A stretch of 64,000 nucleotides of DNA, taken from contig CASGDA010000006.1 of NCBI GenBank assembly GCA_949300145.1, positions 186,001 to 250,000 on the forward strand, in the 5' to 3' direction. Below, piece by piece: positions 7,790 through 17,550 of the stretch. Made by a program: the position numbers and the translations under genes. Under the pieces are notes generated by a model. The model was given only the letters and a program-made list of their open reading frames with translations, ran no database searches and was not told the origin of the DNA. The stretch comes from an uncultured Treponema sp. Its GTDB lineage: Bacteria; Spirochaetota; Spirochaetia; Treponematales; Treponemataceae. Every line of letters starts with the position of its first letter. Position 1 is the stretch's first letter.

Positions 7790-10177
7790 TTATTTGCCCA
7801 GCTTCTTCATGCTCAACGCATATTCTTCAAGAGTTTCCTGCATTTTTATGGTTATCTTGGAACTGTCCATTTCTGAAAGGATTTCCAACCCTTCCTCCAC
7901 AGTATCCACCGCCCAAATATGGAATTTCTTTTCCAGGACGGCCTTTTCCACCCGGTCGGATAAAATCAAGTCATCGGTGTTCCGCCTCGGAATGATGACT
8001 CCCTGCGCGCCGTCCAAGCCCAGAATGGAACAGGTTTCAAAAAAGCCGTCTATCTTCTGGGGGATACCGCCTACCGGCTGGACGTCACCAAGCTGATTCA
8101 AACTGCCGGTGACGGCGATACCCTGGGAAAACGGAATCTGGGTTATGGCGGAAACAAGGGCGAAAAATTCCGCGCACGAAGCGGAATCCCCGTCTATTCC
8201 GCTGTAAGACTGCTCAAAGCAGATGCTCGCGGTAAGGGCCAGAGGTATGTTCCGGGCGTATTTCCTGCTTAAAAGCCCCTGGATTATCAGATGGGCTTTA
8301 TCATAAATTTCTCCTGAAAGGCCAGCTTCGCCCTCAATATTGATTATGCCTTTATCGCCGGGGCCGGACTGGGCGGTGACCGCCACGGGGATTCCGAATT
8401 CATAGTATCCGCTGTCCAGAACAGCCAGACCATTCACCTTTCCTATTCTTTTCCCCGTAACCTCGATGATGATTTCCCTGCGTCCTATCCTGTCCGAAAT
8501 ACGCTCCTCGTCAAGCCGGTACATGAAATTCCGCCGGTTTACGGCATCCGCCACATTTTCCGCCGTCAACGGGGAATCAGCACCGGATTCCCCGGAAGCA
8601 CCGTCTGTAACACCGGAAGGGCGGTAGTTGGATTCATAAATCAAATCCGAAACCCGCGTAAACCTGGAGGAAAGTTTTGTCCTGGAACCGGCCAGCCTGA
8701 CCATTTCCTTCAAGAGCCGGGAAAGCCCCGCGTCAGTGAAACAGGGAAGTCCGGCTTTTTCGGTCATATCATCAATGAAAGCTATATACTTGAGAATATT
8801 AGAATCATTCAAGGGAACCACATCGTCAAATTCAGCGCACACCTTGAAAAGTTTCTGAAAGTCGGGATCCTCGTTATACAGGAAATCGTATGAACCCTCT
8901 CCTCCGGTAATGACCACCTTGAGTTTCGCCGGCAACGGCTGCGGTTTTATTATACTTCCCGGATGCATACTTCCCGGAGGATTCTGTATTTCAATTTTTC
9001 CGGATTGAAGAACCCTCTTCAGATAAGACCAGGAACCCTCCTCCAGAACGAGATCCTGCATACGCAGGACAAGGCAGCCTCCGAAAGCCCGGTGCACGGA
9101 ACCGGAACGCAGACGCAAATGCGCGTCAGCCAGAGTGGGGTTCATTTCATCCCGCTGGTCTATGCTTCCGAAAAGATTGGAGAATGTCGGAAGCTTTTCC
9201 TGGATAATGCAGTTTTTTCCCGGCGTATGCTCGCAAATCAAATTGATTTCGTACCTGTTGAAAAAATTCCGCTTGCGGCGGCGGGATTTAAAGTTGGAAG
9301 AAAGCATGTGGGAATGAGAAGTCAAATCATCCTGCACTTCCTTCAGAAAATTAACAGGCGAATCCCTGTCTATGTTTTTATATTTGGAACTCAGACGGGA
9401 AAATTCCTCTTCGATAACAGGTTTTGCGAGGGAAATCCGCAAATCCTTCACCTTCTTTTCCACTGCCCGGCGGTCTTCAACTATTTTCTTAAAAAGGGCA
9501 TTCATGGTGTCAACACAGCTGTAATATTTTTCCCGGATAGCATTCAAAGTTTCTTTCGGGAATTTCCCTTCACCGGATTTTTTCTGCAGTTCGTCAAAGG
9601 AAACAGCTTTTCCCTTAATCAGGGGCACCAAATCCATGCTGCTGGAATCTTCCTCTTTAATCTGGATAAGCTTGAAACCCTCCGCCACCATGTCAGTTTC
9701 AAATTTGGAAAGAAGCCTGTTTTCCTCAGCTTCCGCATTCTGAAGGATGCTTTCCTTTTCTTTTGAAAAACTTTCGGATTTCACCAGCTGCGAGATTTTC
9801 ATGCGGACACTTTCCACAGCGGAGCGCAAATCCCGCTTGAACAGGTTCCCCTGCCCCGGCTCAAAAAAAATCGCCCTGGGTTCAAGAGGCCTTTCAAAAT
9901 TATAAACATAGGCGATATCTTGCAGGTCCTCTTGATTTACTTTATATTTTTCAAGAAGAGATGTTAAAACGGTTCTGCGGCCTGTTCCGGAGGCGCCCAT
10001 TATATAAATATTGTAGCCGGGGGCGTTTATGCTTAACCCCAAATCGATTGCGCAGACAGCCCTGTCCTGGCCTATGATATCAGTGCGCCGTTTAAGTTTT
10101 CTAAGACGGCTGACTGTTTCTTCCGGTATGGTAAAAATAATTTCTTCAGGGGATAATTCCCTGTTTGCTTTTATCAT
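7790..10177 (-). CDS. LonB-like ATP-dependent protease
   Basis: Lon-related protease of the family with an N-terminal AAA-type region and C-terminal Lon proteolytic domain, 795 aa. The Walker A motif is MGASGTGRRT near residue 60. The protease domain carries GIDGDSASCAEF (nucleophile Ser) and GGIPQKIDGF (catalytic Lys), the Ser-Lys dyad. The middle contains basic and coiled-coil stretches (SRRRKRNFF). It should degrade proteins in the cytosol with ATP. Distinct from the classical LonA because the LAN domain is absent. The start is ATG at 10177, with no Shine-Dalgarno but a well-placed promoter. Confidence 0.85.
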   Translation of the reverse strand: MIKANRELSPEEIIFTIPEETVSRLRKLKRRTDIIGQDRAVCAIDLGLSINAPGYNIYIMGASGTGRRTVLTSLLEKYKVNQEDLQDIAYVYNFERPLEPRAIFFEPGQGNLFKRDLRSAVESVRMKISQLVKSESFSKEKESILQNAEAEENRLLSKFETDMVAEGFKLIQIKEEDSSSMDLVPLIKGKAVSFDELQKKSGEGKFPKETLNAIREKYYSCVDTMNALFKKIVEDRRAVEKKVKDLRISLAKPVIEEEFSRLSSKYKNIDRDSPVNFLKEVQDDLTSHSHMLSSNFKSRRRKRNFFNRYEINLICEHTPGKNCIIQEKLPTFSNLFGSIDQRDEMNPTLADAHLRLRSGSVHRAFGGCLVLRMQDLVLEEGSWSYLKRVLQSGKIEIQNPPGSMHPGSIIKPQPLPAKLKVVITGGEGSYDFLYNEDPDFQKLFKVCAEFDDVVPLNDSNILKYIAFIDDMTEKAGLPCFTDAGLSRLLKEMVRLAGSRTKLSSRFTRVSDLIYESNYRPSGVTDGASGESGADSPLTAENVADAVNRRNFMYRLDEERISDRIGRREIIIEVTGKRIGKVNGLAVLDSGYYEFGIPVAVTAQSGPGDKGIINIEGEAGLSGEIYDKAHLIIQGLLSRKYARNIPLALTASICFEQSYSGIDGDSASCAEFFALVSAITQIPFSQGIAVTGSLNQLGDVQPVGGIPQKIDGFFETCSILGLDGAQGVIIPRRNTDDLILSDRVEKAVLEKKFHIWAVDTVEEGLEILSEMDSSKITIKMQETLEEYALSMKKLGK

Positions 10178-10185
10178 AAAGAAGG

Positions 10186-10213
10186 ATTATACCATAATAT
10201 AAAGGATTTTCAA
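10186..10213 (-). promoter_or_regulatory. Promoter of the LonB-like gene (leaderless)
   Basis: Minus strand: TTGAAA (10208-10213), 16-bp spacer, TATAAT (10186-10191), eight bases to the ATG at 10177 with no ribosome binding site. Confidence 0.55.
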
Positions 10214-10228
10214 ATAAAGAGGCGGAAA

Positions 10229-11536
10229 ATGTCGGATTTTTTCACAGGGCAAATTTTAATATTCATTCTGCTGCTTCCGGTTTTGCTGCGCCCGTTTTTC
10301 AGGACACTCCAACGCTTCGGGAATATTCCGCTTTTAACGGTTATAGCCGTCTTGATATGTTTCGGGCTTGTACTGTCCGGGAGATGTCTTCTTTTCATCC
10401 CCACGGCGGGCTTTACGGCTATCGTCTTTTTATCCCAAACCGCCCGCATCGTTTCCATAGCCAGAGGACTTCCGACTGACTATTTCGGAACAGGGATAAA
10501 AATCTTTTACGCCCTTCTGATTCCTGTTTTTGCGGCTCTTATAGCCGCATCCGTTATTTTCATCCCGGAAGCAGGGTACGTCCCCGGAAAAGAAGTGCAC
10601 TTTGCGTCCGTCCGGGAAAGGATATCGACAGGATTCAAATACGATTTTTCCGTATTCAGTTGTTCCGACAATTTATCAAAAAGCAAAAGCGATGAATTCC
10701 TGGAGAACATCTATGAGGCCGCAGGAATCGGAAATCCGTCCTCCGGAGAAAGGACAGCCGGAAACCCGTCCGGAATACCAGGAAGCAATTTAACCCCTGT
10801 GGTTCTGTTTTTTCCGGGTTTTCCTTCAGGGCGAACCGGCAGAGACACCCTTGCCGGGATTCTGGCGGAAGACGGTTTTACATTCACCGGCGTACAATGG
10901 GAGGGACAGAATATCTACAGGAAATGGTACCTAAACAATAAATACACGAGGAATTTATATGAAATATGTTCAGCGGCTTACAGAAGCATTTTTGTGAAAA
11001 CAGAGAACCCTTTTAACCCGGACTTCGTTAACACCCATAAAGGGCTCATGCATTCCGTCATAAGGGACGCCGCCGTTTTCGCTTCCCGGCGGTTCGGTTC
11101 AGACAGACACCTGTATGCCGTGGCGGAAGGTTACGCATGTCAGGCTCTTGCGGAGGCGGTCAACGAAAATCCGGGACTTTTCACCGGAACCGTCTACCTC
11201 ATTCCTGAAAAGGATTTGCCGGCGTTTGAAGAACCGGTGACAGGATGCTCGTATCTGGCGGAAATAACCGAGCCACTGCCGTCCGCCGCGGAAAGTATGC
11301 CCGGCCTTGTTATAACAGGGTCTTCAGATGAAGGCTTTGGGTTTGGCGAAACGGCGGCGGATGACCCCGCCCTCGCCGCAATTCTTGGAATGGAAAGAGA
11401 CGATGACAGAAAAACGGCGCAGCTTACATCCCGGCACATTTCTTCCTGGCTAAAACTGCGCCATCCGCTCTCGATGAATACCGACACACAAAACAACACG
11501 CAGGAGGATTCCCTTGAACATACTGGAACTGACTGA
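10229..11536 (+). CDS. Membrane protein with possible alpha/beta-hydrolase-like domain
   Basis: Not recognised. The first 120 residues hold about four hydrophobic segments (ILIFILLLPVLLR, LLTVIAVLICFGLVLSG, FIPTAGFTAIVFLS, FYALLIPVFAALIAASVIF). The rest is soluble and probably extracytoplasmic. VVLFFPGFPSGRTGRD and YAVAEGYACQALAEA resemble the oxyanion and nucleophile-elbow regions of an alpha/beta hydrolase, but a classic GxSxG is missing. The ATG is preceded by GAGGCGG. The 3' end overlaps the Nif3-like gene by 23 bases, so the two are co-transcribed. Confidence 0.55.
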   Translation: MSDFFTGQILIFILLLPVLLRPFFRTLQRFGNIPLLTVIAVLICFGLVLSGRCLLFIPTAGFTAIVFLSQTARIVSIARGLPTDYFGTGIKIFYALLIPVFAALIAASVIFIPEAGYVPGKEVHFASVRERISTGFKYDFSVFSCSDNLSKSKSDEFLENIYEAAGIGNPSSGERTAGNPSGIPGSNLTPVVLFFPGFPSGRTGRDTLAGILAEDGFTFTGVQWEGQNIYRKWYLNNKYTRNLYEICSAAYRSIFVKTENPFNPDFVNTHKGLMHSVIRDAAVFASRRFGSDRHLYAVAEGYACQALAEAVNENPGLFTGTVYLIPEKDLPAFEEPVTGCSYLAEITEPLPSAAESMPGLVITGSSDEGFGFGETAADDPALAAILGMERDDDRKTAQLTSRHISSWLKLRHPLSMNTDTQNNTQEDSLEHTGTD

Positions 11537-12281
11537 ATGGCTTAACAGACGGCTGGAAATTGACAAATTCGCGGGAAAAGACCCTTCCCTGAATGGACTG
11601 CAGGTGGAATGCAGCGGGAAACCACTGAAAAAAGCCGCCTTCGCGGTGGACGCCTGCCTGGAAACAATGAAGCGGGCCGTATCATGCAACGCCGATGTCC
11701 TGATCGTCCACCACGGACTTTTCTGGGGGGAACCTCTTGCCCTGAAAGGCACCCACTACAAAAGAATAAAGACTCTTTTCGATTCAGACACAGCCCTTTA
11801 CGCAGCCCATATCCCGCTGGACGCAAACCCGGAAACAGGACACAACGCCTGCATTTCAAAGGCGATTGGGCTGGCGGAAGAAACCCTGGAACCTTTCGGT
11901 GAATGGAGGGGCATGACCATAGGCTTCAAGGGGCGCTTCCGCCGGGAAGAGACTTTGGATACAATCCTTTCAAAACTTTTTCCGGGCGGAGAAAACCCAG
12001 CGCACATTCTTCCCTTCGGTCCTGAAAAAATAAAAACAGCCGGTGTCATTTCCGGGGGAGCAGGAGGGGATCTGGAACAGGCGATAGAAGCAGGGCTGGA
12101 TCTTTTCATCACCGGAGAAATAGAACATGAACAGTACCATGAAGCCATGGAAAACGGTATATCAGTTATAGCGGGCGGCCATTACCAGACTGAAGTTTTC
12201 GGACTGAAGGCGCTGGCGGCGGAGCTCGCACGGGAAACAGGTCTGGAAACCTTTTTTATTGAAGTTCCCACCGGTTTATGA
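11514..12281 (+). CDS. Nif3-like dinuclear metal centre protein
   Basis: Nif3/YbgI family (often labelled GTP cyclohydrolase I type 2), 255 aa, a hexameric ring with a two-metal centre. Signature stretches are DPSLNGLQVE, VLIVHHGLFWGEP (metal His), YAAHIPLDANPETGHNACI and FITGEIEHEQYHEAMENGISVIAGGHYQTE (further metal His and Glu). The physiological role of the family is unsettled. It starts at TTG 11514 with a perfect AGGAGG seven bases upstream, which decides the start. Confidence 0.88.
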   Translation: MNILELTEWLNRRLEIDKFAGKDPSLNGLQVECSGKPLKKAAFAVDACLETMKRAVSCNADVLIVHHGLFWGEPLALKGTHYKRIKTLFDSDTALYAAHIPLDANPETGHNACISKAIGLAEETLEPFGEWRGMTIGFKGRFRREETLDTILSKLFPGGENPAHILPFGPEKIKTAGVISGGAGGDLEQAIEAGLDLFITGEIEHEQYHEAMENGISVIAGGHYQTEVFGLKALAAELARETGLETFFIEVPTGL

Positions 12282-12287
12282 TATAAT
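12259..12287 (+). promoter_or_regulatory. Promoter of lspA (leaderless)
   Basis: TTGAAG (12259-12264), 17-bp spacer, TATAAT (12282-12287), then six bases to the GTG at 12294. It lies across the 3' end of the Nif3-like gene. No Shine-Dalgarno is present. Confidence 0.6.
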
Positions 12288-12293
12288 CCGCCG

Positions 12294-12860
12294 GTGGAAA
12301 AAACAGAAGAAACAAACAAACCGTTCCAAAAAGAGCTCTTTTTCCCGCTGATTCTGTCGGCGGTTATAATCATAGTGGATCAAATAACAAAATATCTGGT
12401 CGTTGTGTCAATTCCGGCATGGTCGGTGGGTTATGAATTCTTCGGAGGCGCTCTACGTATCATCCATGTGTACAATCCCGGAGTGGCGTTTTCCATCGGC
12501 AGCGGGATGCCGTCCCTTTTCAGAAGCCTGGTTTTCGGAATAATTCCGGCCGCCGTTATAGTGATAATCCTTACAATCTATTTCAAAAGCAGGGAATTCA
12601 CTACTCTCCAGCGGTGGTGTCTCGCGGCCATAATAGGAGGAGGCGTCGGCAACCTGATAGACCGCTTTTTCCGGCCAGAAGGAGTCGTGGACTTTATTGA
12701 CGTGGCGGTTTACGGTTTCCTGGGATATGAGCGCTGGCCGACCTTCAATGTGGCGGACAGTGCGATTGTTGTTTCCATAACGATTATGATAATATCCTTC
12801 ATCAAAACTTTTGTAACGGAAATCAAGCAGAAGAAAAAGAACGGAAGCGGAGAGGACTGA
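12294..12860 (+). CDS. lspA: Lipoprotein signal peptidase (signal peptidase II)
   Basis: Integral inner-membrane aspartyl protease that removes the signal peptide of diacylated prolipoproteins. Four hydrophobic segments are visible. Conserved motifs are VDQITKYLVV, VYNPGVAFSIGSG, GGGVGNLIDRFFRPEGVVDFIDV (first catalytic Asp) and TFNVADSAIVV (second Asp). At 188 aa it has slightly long termini. It starts with GTG, supported by the promoter just upstream rather than by a ribosome binding site. Confidence 0.93.
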   Translation: MEKTEETNKPFQKELFFPLILSAVIIIVDQITKYLVVVSIPAWSVGYEFFGGALRIIHVYNPGVAFSIGSGMPSLFRSLVFGIIPAAVIVIILTIYFKSREFTTLQRWCLAAIIGGGVGNLIDRFFRPEGVVDFIDVAVYGFLGYERWPTFNVADSAIVVSITIMIISFIKTFVTEIKQKKKNGSGED

Positions 12861-12861
12861 A

Positions 12862-13143
12862 ATGAATAAAAAACTGAATACCGCGATTTTCATAATCGCC
12901 GGAACAATAGTCGATGTTATTCTCGCCTTTATTTTCGCCTCGGCCCTGCTGCTGCTTCTGTACGCCTGCCGTGGGCTGATACCGCAAACGGCGATGAGCC
13001 TGATGGTTCCTGTGGCGGTGGTTGCAGGCATCATCATAGCGATGCTGATTTACCAGCGGCTGGCGGCATGGGTCATAGAAAAATTCAATCTGGAAGACAA
13101 GCTTTCGCCTATATTCAAAACCCGGAAAAATCCGAGGGATTAA
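12862..13143 (+). CDS. Small two-span membrane protein, unknown function
   Basis: Not recognised. The 93-aa protein has two transmembrane segments (AIFIIAGTIVDVILAFIFAS with ALLLLLYA, and MSLMVPVAVVAGIIIAMLIY) and a basic C-terminal tail (FKTRKNPRD). Its ATG comes one base after the lspA stop with GAGAGGAC just ahead, so it is translated from the lspA transcript. Close linkage to lspA hints at an envelope role, but nothing more can be said. Confidence 0.7.
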   Translation: MNKKLNTAIFIIAGTIVDVILAFIFASALLLLLYACRGLIPQTAMSLMVPVAVVAGIIIAMLIYQRLAAWVIEKFNLEDKLSPIFKTRKNPRD

Positions 13144-13161
13144 AAAGGAATCTCCGCCTCA

Positions 13162-13190
13162 TTTTCAAAAAAGCGGATTTGTGCTATCTT
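13162..13190 (+). promoter_or_regulatory. Promoter of dnaX (leaderless)
   Basis: TTTTCA (13162-13167), 17-bp spacer, TATCTT (13185-13190), seven bases to the ATG at 13198. No ribosome binding site is visible. Confidence 0.45.
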
Positions 13191-13197
13191 ATTGAGT

Positions 13198-14832
13198 ATG
13201 TCATATGAAGTAACCGCTTCAAGGCGCCGGCCGCAACGCTTTGAGGATCTTATCGGACAGGATTTTGTCTCAGCCACCCTGCAGAAATCCATTGCATCAG
13301 GAAAAATTGCCCACGCTTATTTATTTTCCGGTCCAAGGGGCTGCGGAAAAACAACATCGGCGAGGATTCTGGCGAAAGCCCTCAACTGCGATAACGGGCC
13401 GAACCCCACTCCATGCGGGGAATGCCTTCATTGCAGGGAAATAACAAAGGGCGTGAATCTGGACGTAATTGAAATTGACGGCGCGTCAAATACAAGCGTA
13501 AATGATGTCCGCCAGATTAAGGATGAAGTCCTTTTCCCCCCGAATTCAAGCAGATATAAGATTTATATTATTGACGAAGTGCATATGCTTTCCACGAATG
13601 CTTTCAACGCCCTTCTCAAAACCATTGAGGAGCCTCCTCCTTACGTCGTCTTTATTTTTGCAACGACAGAACTGCACAAGGTGCCCGCAACCATCAAAAG
13701 CCGGTGCCAGCAGTTTAATTTCAGGCTTGTTCCCGTGGAGCTGTTAAAAACCGCTCTGGCAGAAGCAGCGGAAGAAACGGGCATAAAGGCGGATGACGAG
13801 GCTTTATATTGGATTGCGAGACAGGGTAACGGAAGCGTCCGTGATTCCTATACACTTTTCGACCAGGTTGCGGCCTTTTCGGACGGGCACATCACATTTG
13901 ATAAAATCAGGGATAAACTGGGCTTAACAGGATTTGACCAGATAAACAGCCTTGTTGAATTCTGCGCGGAAAAGAATCCCCAAAAAGCCCTTTCCTTTCT
14001 GGATGAAATTCTGGAATCAGGGGTTTCCATCGAACAATTTATAGTTGACAGCGCCGATTATTTCAGGAATCTGCTTTTTATAAAATCAGGAATAACAAAG
14101 GAGTCCCTGCTGGGACAGAATCCCGGACGCTTCTCCGCGAAAGTCCTTTCATCCTGGGGAAGCGACAAGATAGAACACGCACTTGAAATCATGTTCCAGC
14201 TTTTCAGGGATATAAGGTACTCCCTTGATCCCAGAAGTGAATTGGAACTGGCGGTTGCCCGGATGTGCTGGCTGACCGACTATGTTTCATCCGAAGAGAT
14301 GAGGCAAGCCTTTAACCTCGCAAAATCCGTAATCGGAAGAGGAGGGACAATACCACTCCCGGACACCGGGACGGCAAATGCCGCCGCATGGCAGGAAAAA
14401 AAAACGCCTGAAATAACGCCGCCGCCGATTCAACCCGGAGCGGAGGAAACACCCCTCCGGGAAACCCCGCAGGAGGAACCTGCAAAAGAGGAGAATTTCC
14501 GGAGAATCACAGATATAAGGGAGTTGCCGGAAGCCCTCGCGGATTTCTTCATGAATTCAAAAACAATGCTTTCCGCGATTTTTTCCCAGACATCGGACTG
14601 GGTTAAACAGAACGGAGAAATTTCATTCTCGGTCGAAAAACCCCTTCAATATAATCAAATGGAAAGTGAAAAAAGTACCATACAGGAGGCGGTATCCCGT
14701 TTGCTGGGGGAAAACATTTCCCTTTCCATAAAAATCAAACAGCCGGACAACAACGAAGAGGAACAGCAGGCTGTCCCCGAACAGGTTGAAGCCGTAAGAA
14801 GTCTATTCAAAGGCACAATATTGCCTGCATAA
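13198..14832 (+). CDS. dnaX: DNA polymerase III subunits gamma/tau
   Basis: AAA+ clamp-loader ATPase of the replisome. Visible motifs are Walker A GPRGCGKTTSA, the zinc knuckle CGECLHC, Walker B IIDEVHML, the NALLKTIEEPP helix and sensor 1 FIFATTE. A Pro/Glu-rich linker (about residues 385-440) leads to a short tau-like C-terminal domain. I chose the ATG at 13198, the second codon after an in-frame TTG at 13192, because the promoter places the transcript start at that ATG. I see no slippery A-run with a following stop that would clearly make a separate gamma form. dnaX-ebfC-recR is a classic gene order. Confidence 0.93.
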   Translation: MSYEVTASRRRPQRFEDLIGQDFVSATLQKSIASGKIAHAYLFSGPRGCGKTTSARILAKALNCDNGPNPTPCGECLHCREITKGVNLDVIEIDGASNTSVNDVRQIKDEVLFPPNSSRYKIYIIDEVHMLSTNAFNALLKTIEEPPPYVVFIFATTELHKVPATIKSRCQQFNFRLVPVELLKTALAEAAEETGIKADDEALYWIARQGNGSVRDSYTLFDQVAAFSDGHITFDKIRDKLGLTGFDQINSLVEFCAEKNPQKALSFLDEILESGVSIEQFIVDSADYFRNLLFIKSGITKESLLGQNPGRFSAKVLSSWGSDKIEHALEIMFQLFRDIRYSLDPRSELELAVARMCWLTDYVSSEEMRQAFNLAKSVIGRGGTIPLPDTGTANAAAWQEKKTPEITPPPIQPGAEETPLRETPQEEPAKEENFRRITDIRELPEALADFFMNSKTMLSAIFSQTSDWVKQNGEISFSVEKPLQYNQMESEKSTIQEAVSRLLGENISLSIKIKQPDNNEEEQQAVPEQVEAVRSLFKGTILPA

Positions 14833-14872
14833 AACAACACCTTAAAGCCAGGAGCAGGACACAGGAGGAAAA

Positions 14873-15205
14873 ATGAACATAAACCCCTTTGATTTAATAA
14901 AAAACGCCAAAAACATACAGGAACAAATGGCAAAAATCCAGGAAGAACTTGCTTCCATTTTTGCCACAGGTTCTTCCGGAGGAGGCATTGTCAAAGTAAC
15001 GGTAAACGGCCAGTTTGAATTGACCGGGATAGAACTTGACCCCATCGCGGTGGATCCCAGGGACATACAGATGCTTCAGGATTTAATCGTTGCGGCCCAT
15101 TCAAATGCCATGGAAAAAATCAAGGAAGAAATAAAAAAGCACGCGGGAAATTTCGCCGGAATTCCCGGACTCGGCAACATCATGCCCGGATTCCCCCAAG
15201 CATAA
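14873..15205 (+). CDS. ebfC: YbaB/EbfC family nucleoid-associated protein
   Basis: Small dimeric DNA-binding protein, 110 aa. The N terminus forms a coiled helix (NIQEQMAKIQEELASI), followed by the family core GGGIVKVTVNGQFELTGIELD and DLIVAAHSNAMEKIKEE. In Borrelia the homologue EbfC binds DNA and shapes the nucleoid. AGGAGG lies directly upstream of the ATG. Positioned between dnaX and recR as in many bacteria, with only four bases to recR. Confidence 0.93.
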   Translation: MNINPFDLIKNAKNIQEQMAKIQEELASIFATGSSGGGIVKVTVNGQFELTGIELDPIAVDPRDIQMLQDLIVAAHSNAMEKIKEEIKKHAGNFAGIPGLGNIMPGFPQA

Positions 15206-15209
15206 CAAT

Positions 15210-15797
15210 ATGAACGCCCTCGATGATGTGATTGAAAGCTTTTCCCGGTTGCCGGGAATCGGAAAAAAAAGCGCGTCCAGGATAGCACATTATCTTTTGC
15301 AGCAGGACCAGGGTTTCTGCAAAAGGCTTGCGGATGACATTTCTGTTCTCCACGAGAAAATACATCCGTGCAAAATCTGCGGTTCGTATACGGAAGATGA
15401 AATATGCTCCATCTGTTCAGATCCGATGCGGGAACGCCGGATTCTCTGTATTGTGGAACAAGCCCAGGACGTGCAGACAATAGAAGCAACCCACGAATAC
15501 CACGGACTTTTCCATGTACTCGGAGGCGTCATCGCTCCGTTGGAAGGAATCGGCCCCGAACAGCTCAGATTATCCGGGATAGTCGAAAGGGTCCGCAAGG
15601 AAAATATTTCGGAAATAATATTGGCAACAAACCCCACTGTGGAAGGAGACACGACAGCCCTGTACATACAGCGGATTTTAAAACCGACCGGGGTGACGGT
15701 CACCCGCCTGGCGTCAGGGCTTCCTGTAGGGGGCGATCTGGAATACGCAGACAAGCTCACCCTTGCAAGAAGCCTCAGAGGGAGGATGCCCTTTTAA
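15210..15797 (+). CDS. recR: Recombination mediator RecR
   Basis: Recombinational-repair protein that loads RecA with RecF/RecO. Seen in order: helix-hairpin-helix LPGIGKKSASRIAHYLL, C4 zinc finger CKICGSYTEDEICSIC, and the Toprim domain with CIVEQAQDV and HGLFHVLGGVIAPLEG, ending with LASGLPVGGDLEYADK. At 195 aa it is a full-length family member. It converges on ribH. Confidence 0.95.
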   Translation: MNALDDVIESFSRLPGIGKKSASRIAHYLLQQDQGFCKRLADDISVLHEKIHPCKICGSYTEDEICSICSDPMRERRILCIVEQAQDVQTIEATHEYHGLFHVLGGVIAPLEGIGPEQLRLSGIVERVRKENISEIILATNPTVEGDTTALYIQRILKPTGVTVTRLASGLPVGGDLEYADKLTLARSLRGRMPF

Positions 15798-15813
15798 GGG
15801 TATGCCGGAGACA

Positions 15814-16281
15814 TTAAGCTTTTATGCTCCGGAACAGGTTGACCATTTCGATAGCGCCTTCCGCAGACTCAAAGCCCTTGTTTCCCGCTTTGGTTCCCGC
15901 GCGCTCCACAGCCTGCTCAATGTTCTCTGTTGTCAGAACCCCGAACATTACGGGGATACCCGAAGAAAGGGAAATCTGCGCGATTCCTTTTGAAACCTCA
16001 TTGCAGACATAATCATAATGGCTCGTTGAACCGCGAATGACAGCGCCCACGCAAATGACCGCATCAAAAGCACCGGACTCCGCAAGCTTTTTCGCCGCAA
16101 CGGGAATTTCAAAAGCACCGGGAACCCACGCGAGTGTTATGTCATTTCCGTCCACCCCGTGCCTGAGAAGACAATCCTCCGCACCGCTTACAAGCTTATT
16201 CGTTATAAACTCATTGAATCTTGAAGCAACAATCGCAATTTTCAAACCTTTTCCGTCAAAATTCCCTTCAAGGGTTTTCAT
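15814..16281 (-). CDS. ribH: 6,7-dimethyl-8-ribityllumazine synthase
   Basis: Penultimate step of riboflavin synthesis: condenses the ribityl-aminouracil intermediate with dihydroxybutanone phosphate. Motifs are ASRFNEFIT near residue 17, [13 protein letters not shown] near 53 and [22 protein letters not shown] near 80 (catalytic His). The 155-aa size is normal, and the family assembles into 60-mer shells. Third gene of the ribE-ribBA-ribH operon. A CCGGAG/CTCCGG hairpin (15805-15832) straddles its stop codon. Confidence 0.95.
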   Translation of the reverse strand: MKTLEGNFDGKGLKIAIVASRFNEFITNKLVSGAEDCLLRHGVDGNDITLAWVPGAFEIPVAAKKLAESGAFDAVICVGAVIRGSTSHYDYVCNEVSKGIAQISLSSGIPVMFGVLTTENIEQAVERAGTKAGNKGFESAEGAIEMVNLFRSIKA

Positions 16282-16316
16282 TCAAAGCCTCCTGCAATCT
16301 TAATCCTTAATTCCAT

Positions 16317-17519
16317 TCAAAAATGAAGATAATGCCCCATCTTAAACTGTTTTGTTTTCAAATATTTCAGATTCTCCGGCTTCTCCGGAATATCAATGGG
16401 AACACGTTCCACGACCGACAGACCGTATTCTCCCAGCTCCGAAATTTTTTCCGGATTGTTCGTCATGAGCCTCAGGGATACGGCTCCGAGGTGTTTCAGG
16501 ATTTGGGCGCCGACGCTGTAATCCCGCAAATCGGGGGCGAATCCTAGTTTTATGTTGGCTTCAACGGTATCAAGTCCGTCTTCCTGCAGCTTATAGGCAC
16601 GGATTTTGTTGAGCAGGCCTATGCCGCGTCCTTCCTGTCTCAAATACACCAGAACGCCTCGCCCTTCCCTGTTTATCATGTCCATGGCCCGGTGCAGTTG
16701 TTCGCCGCAATCGCAGCGGCAGGAAGAAAACACATCCCCGGTAAGGCATTCCGAATGGACACGGCACAGCACCGGGTTCCCGTCCGAAACATCCCCCATT
16801 ACAAGGGCGACATGTTCATCCCCGTTTATTGTATTCAGGAAGCCGAACATCTGGAAAACCCCGTGTTCCGTCGGCAAGTGGGCGCGGGCCACCTCCTCCA
16901 CAAAATTATCATACCGGCGGCGGTACCGCTGAAGCTCCCGGATAGTGATGAAAGACAAACCGTGTTTTTTTGCGAACTCCTTCAGACGTTCTCCGGTCAT
17001 CATGGTTCCGTCATCTTCCATAATTTCACAGCAAAGCCCGACCTGGTTTAAACCTGCAAGCCTAAGCAAATCGACGGTGGCTTCCGTATGCCCGTTCCGT
17101 TCCAGAACCCCTCCGCTTTTAGCTTCCAGAGGGAACATATGTCCCGGCCGGCGGAAATCACCGGGCTGGGAGGCAGTGTTGGCGGCCATCCGCGCTGTCA
17201 AACCGCGCTCAACGGCGGAGATACCCGTACCGGTATCAACATGATCTATTGAAACAGTGAAAGCCGTTTCGTGATTGTCGGTATTATGGGAAACCATTTG
17301 TTTAAGCCCCAGCCGGGAAATGTTATCCCTGCTCATGGGCATACAGATGAGCCCTTTTGCACAACTGGCCATGAGATTCACATTTTCTGTGGAAGCGAAC
17401 TGCCCGGCGCAGACAAGATCCCCTTCATTCTCCCTGTCAACGTCATCCGTCACCAGAATGCATTTTCCGGCCCGCAAATCCTGAAGGGCCTGTTCAATGG
17501 TACTATATTCACCAGCCAT
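16317..17519 (-). CDS. ribBA: Bifunctional DHBP synthase / GTP cyclohydrolase II
   Basis: Supplies both riboflavin precursors. The N-terminal RibB half has [12 protein letters not shown] and [15 protein letters not shown]. The C-terminal RibA half has the zinc Cys cluster [29 protein letters not shown] and LTNNPEKI. Both sets of catalytic residues appear intact. I start at the ATG at 17519, with GGAGG upstream, rather than at the in-frame start at 17543 that would add eight unrelated residues. Confidence 0.95.
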   Translation of the reverse strand: MAGEYSTIEQALQDLRAGKCILVTDDVDRENEGDLVCAGQFASTENVNLMASCAKGLICMPMSRDNISRLGLKQMVSHNTDNHETAFTVSIDHVDTGTGISAVERGLTARMAANTASQPGDFRRPGHMFPLEAKSGGVLERNGHTEATVDLLRLAGLNQVGLCCEIMEDDGTMMTGERLKEFAKKHGLSFITIRELQRYRRRYDNFVEEVARAHLPTEHGVFQMFGFLNTINGDEHVALVMGDVSDGNPVLCRVHSECLTGDVFSSCRCDCGEQLHRAMDMINREGRGVLVYLRQEGRGIGLLNKIRAYKLQEDGLDTVEANIKLGFAPDLRDYSVGAQILKHLGAVSLRLMTNNPEKISELGEYGLSVVERVPIDIPEKPENLKYLKTKQFKMGHYLHF

Positions 17520-17550
17520 AAAACCTCCATAACCTCCGCACAAAACACAA

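Noticed and set aside
8963-9766. 267-codon plus-strand frame opposite the LonB-like protease
   Set aside because: The opposite strand carries a clear protease with a Ser-Lys dyad; this frame has no ribosome binding site or recognisable domain.
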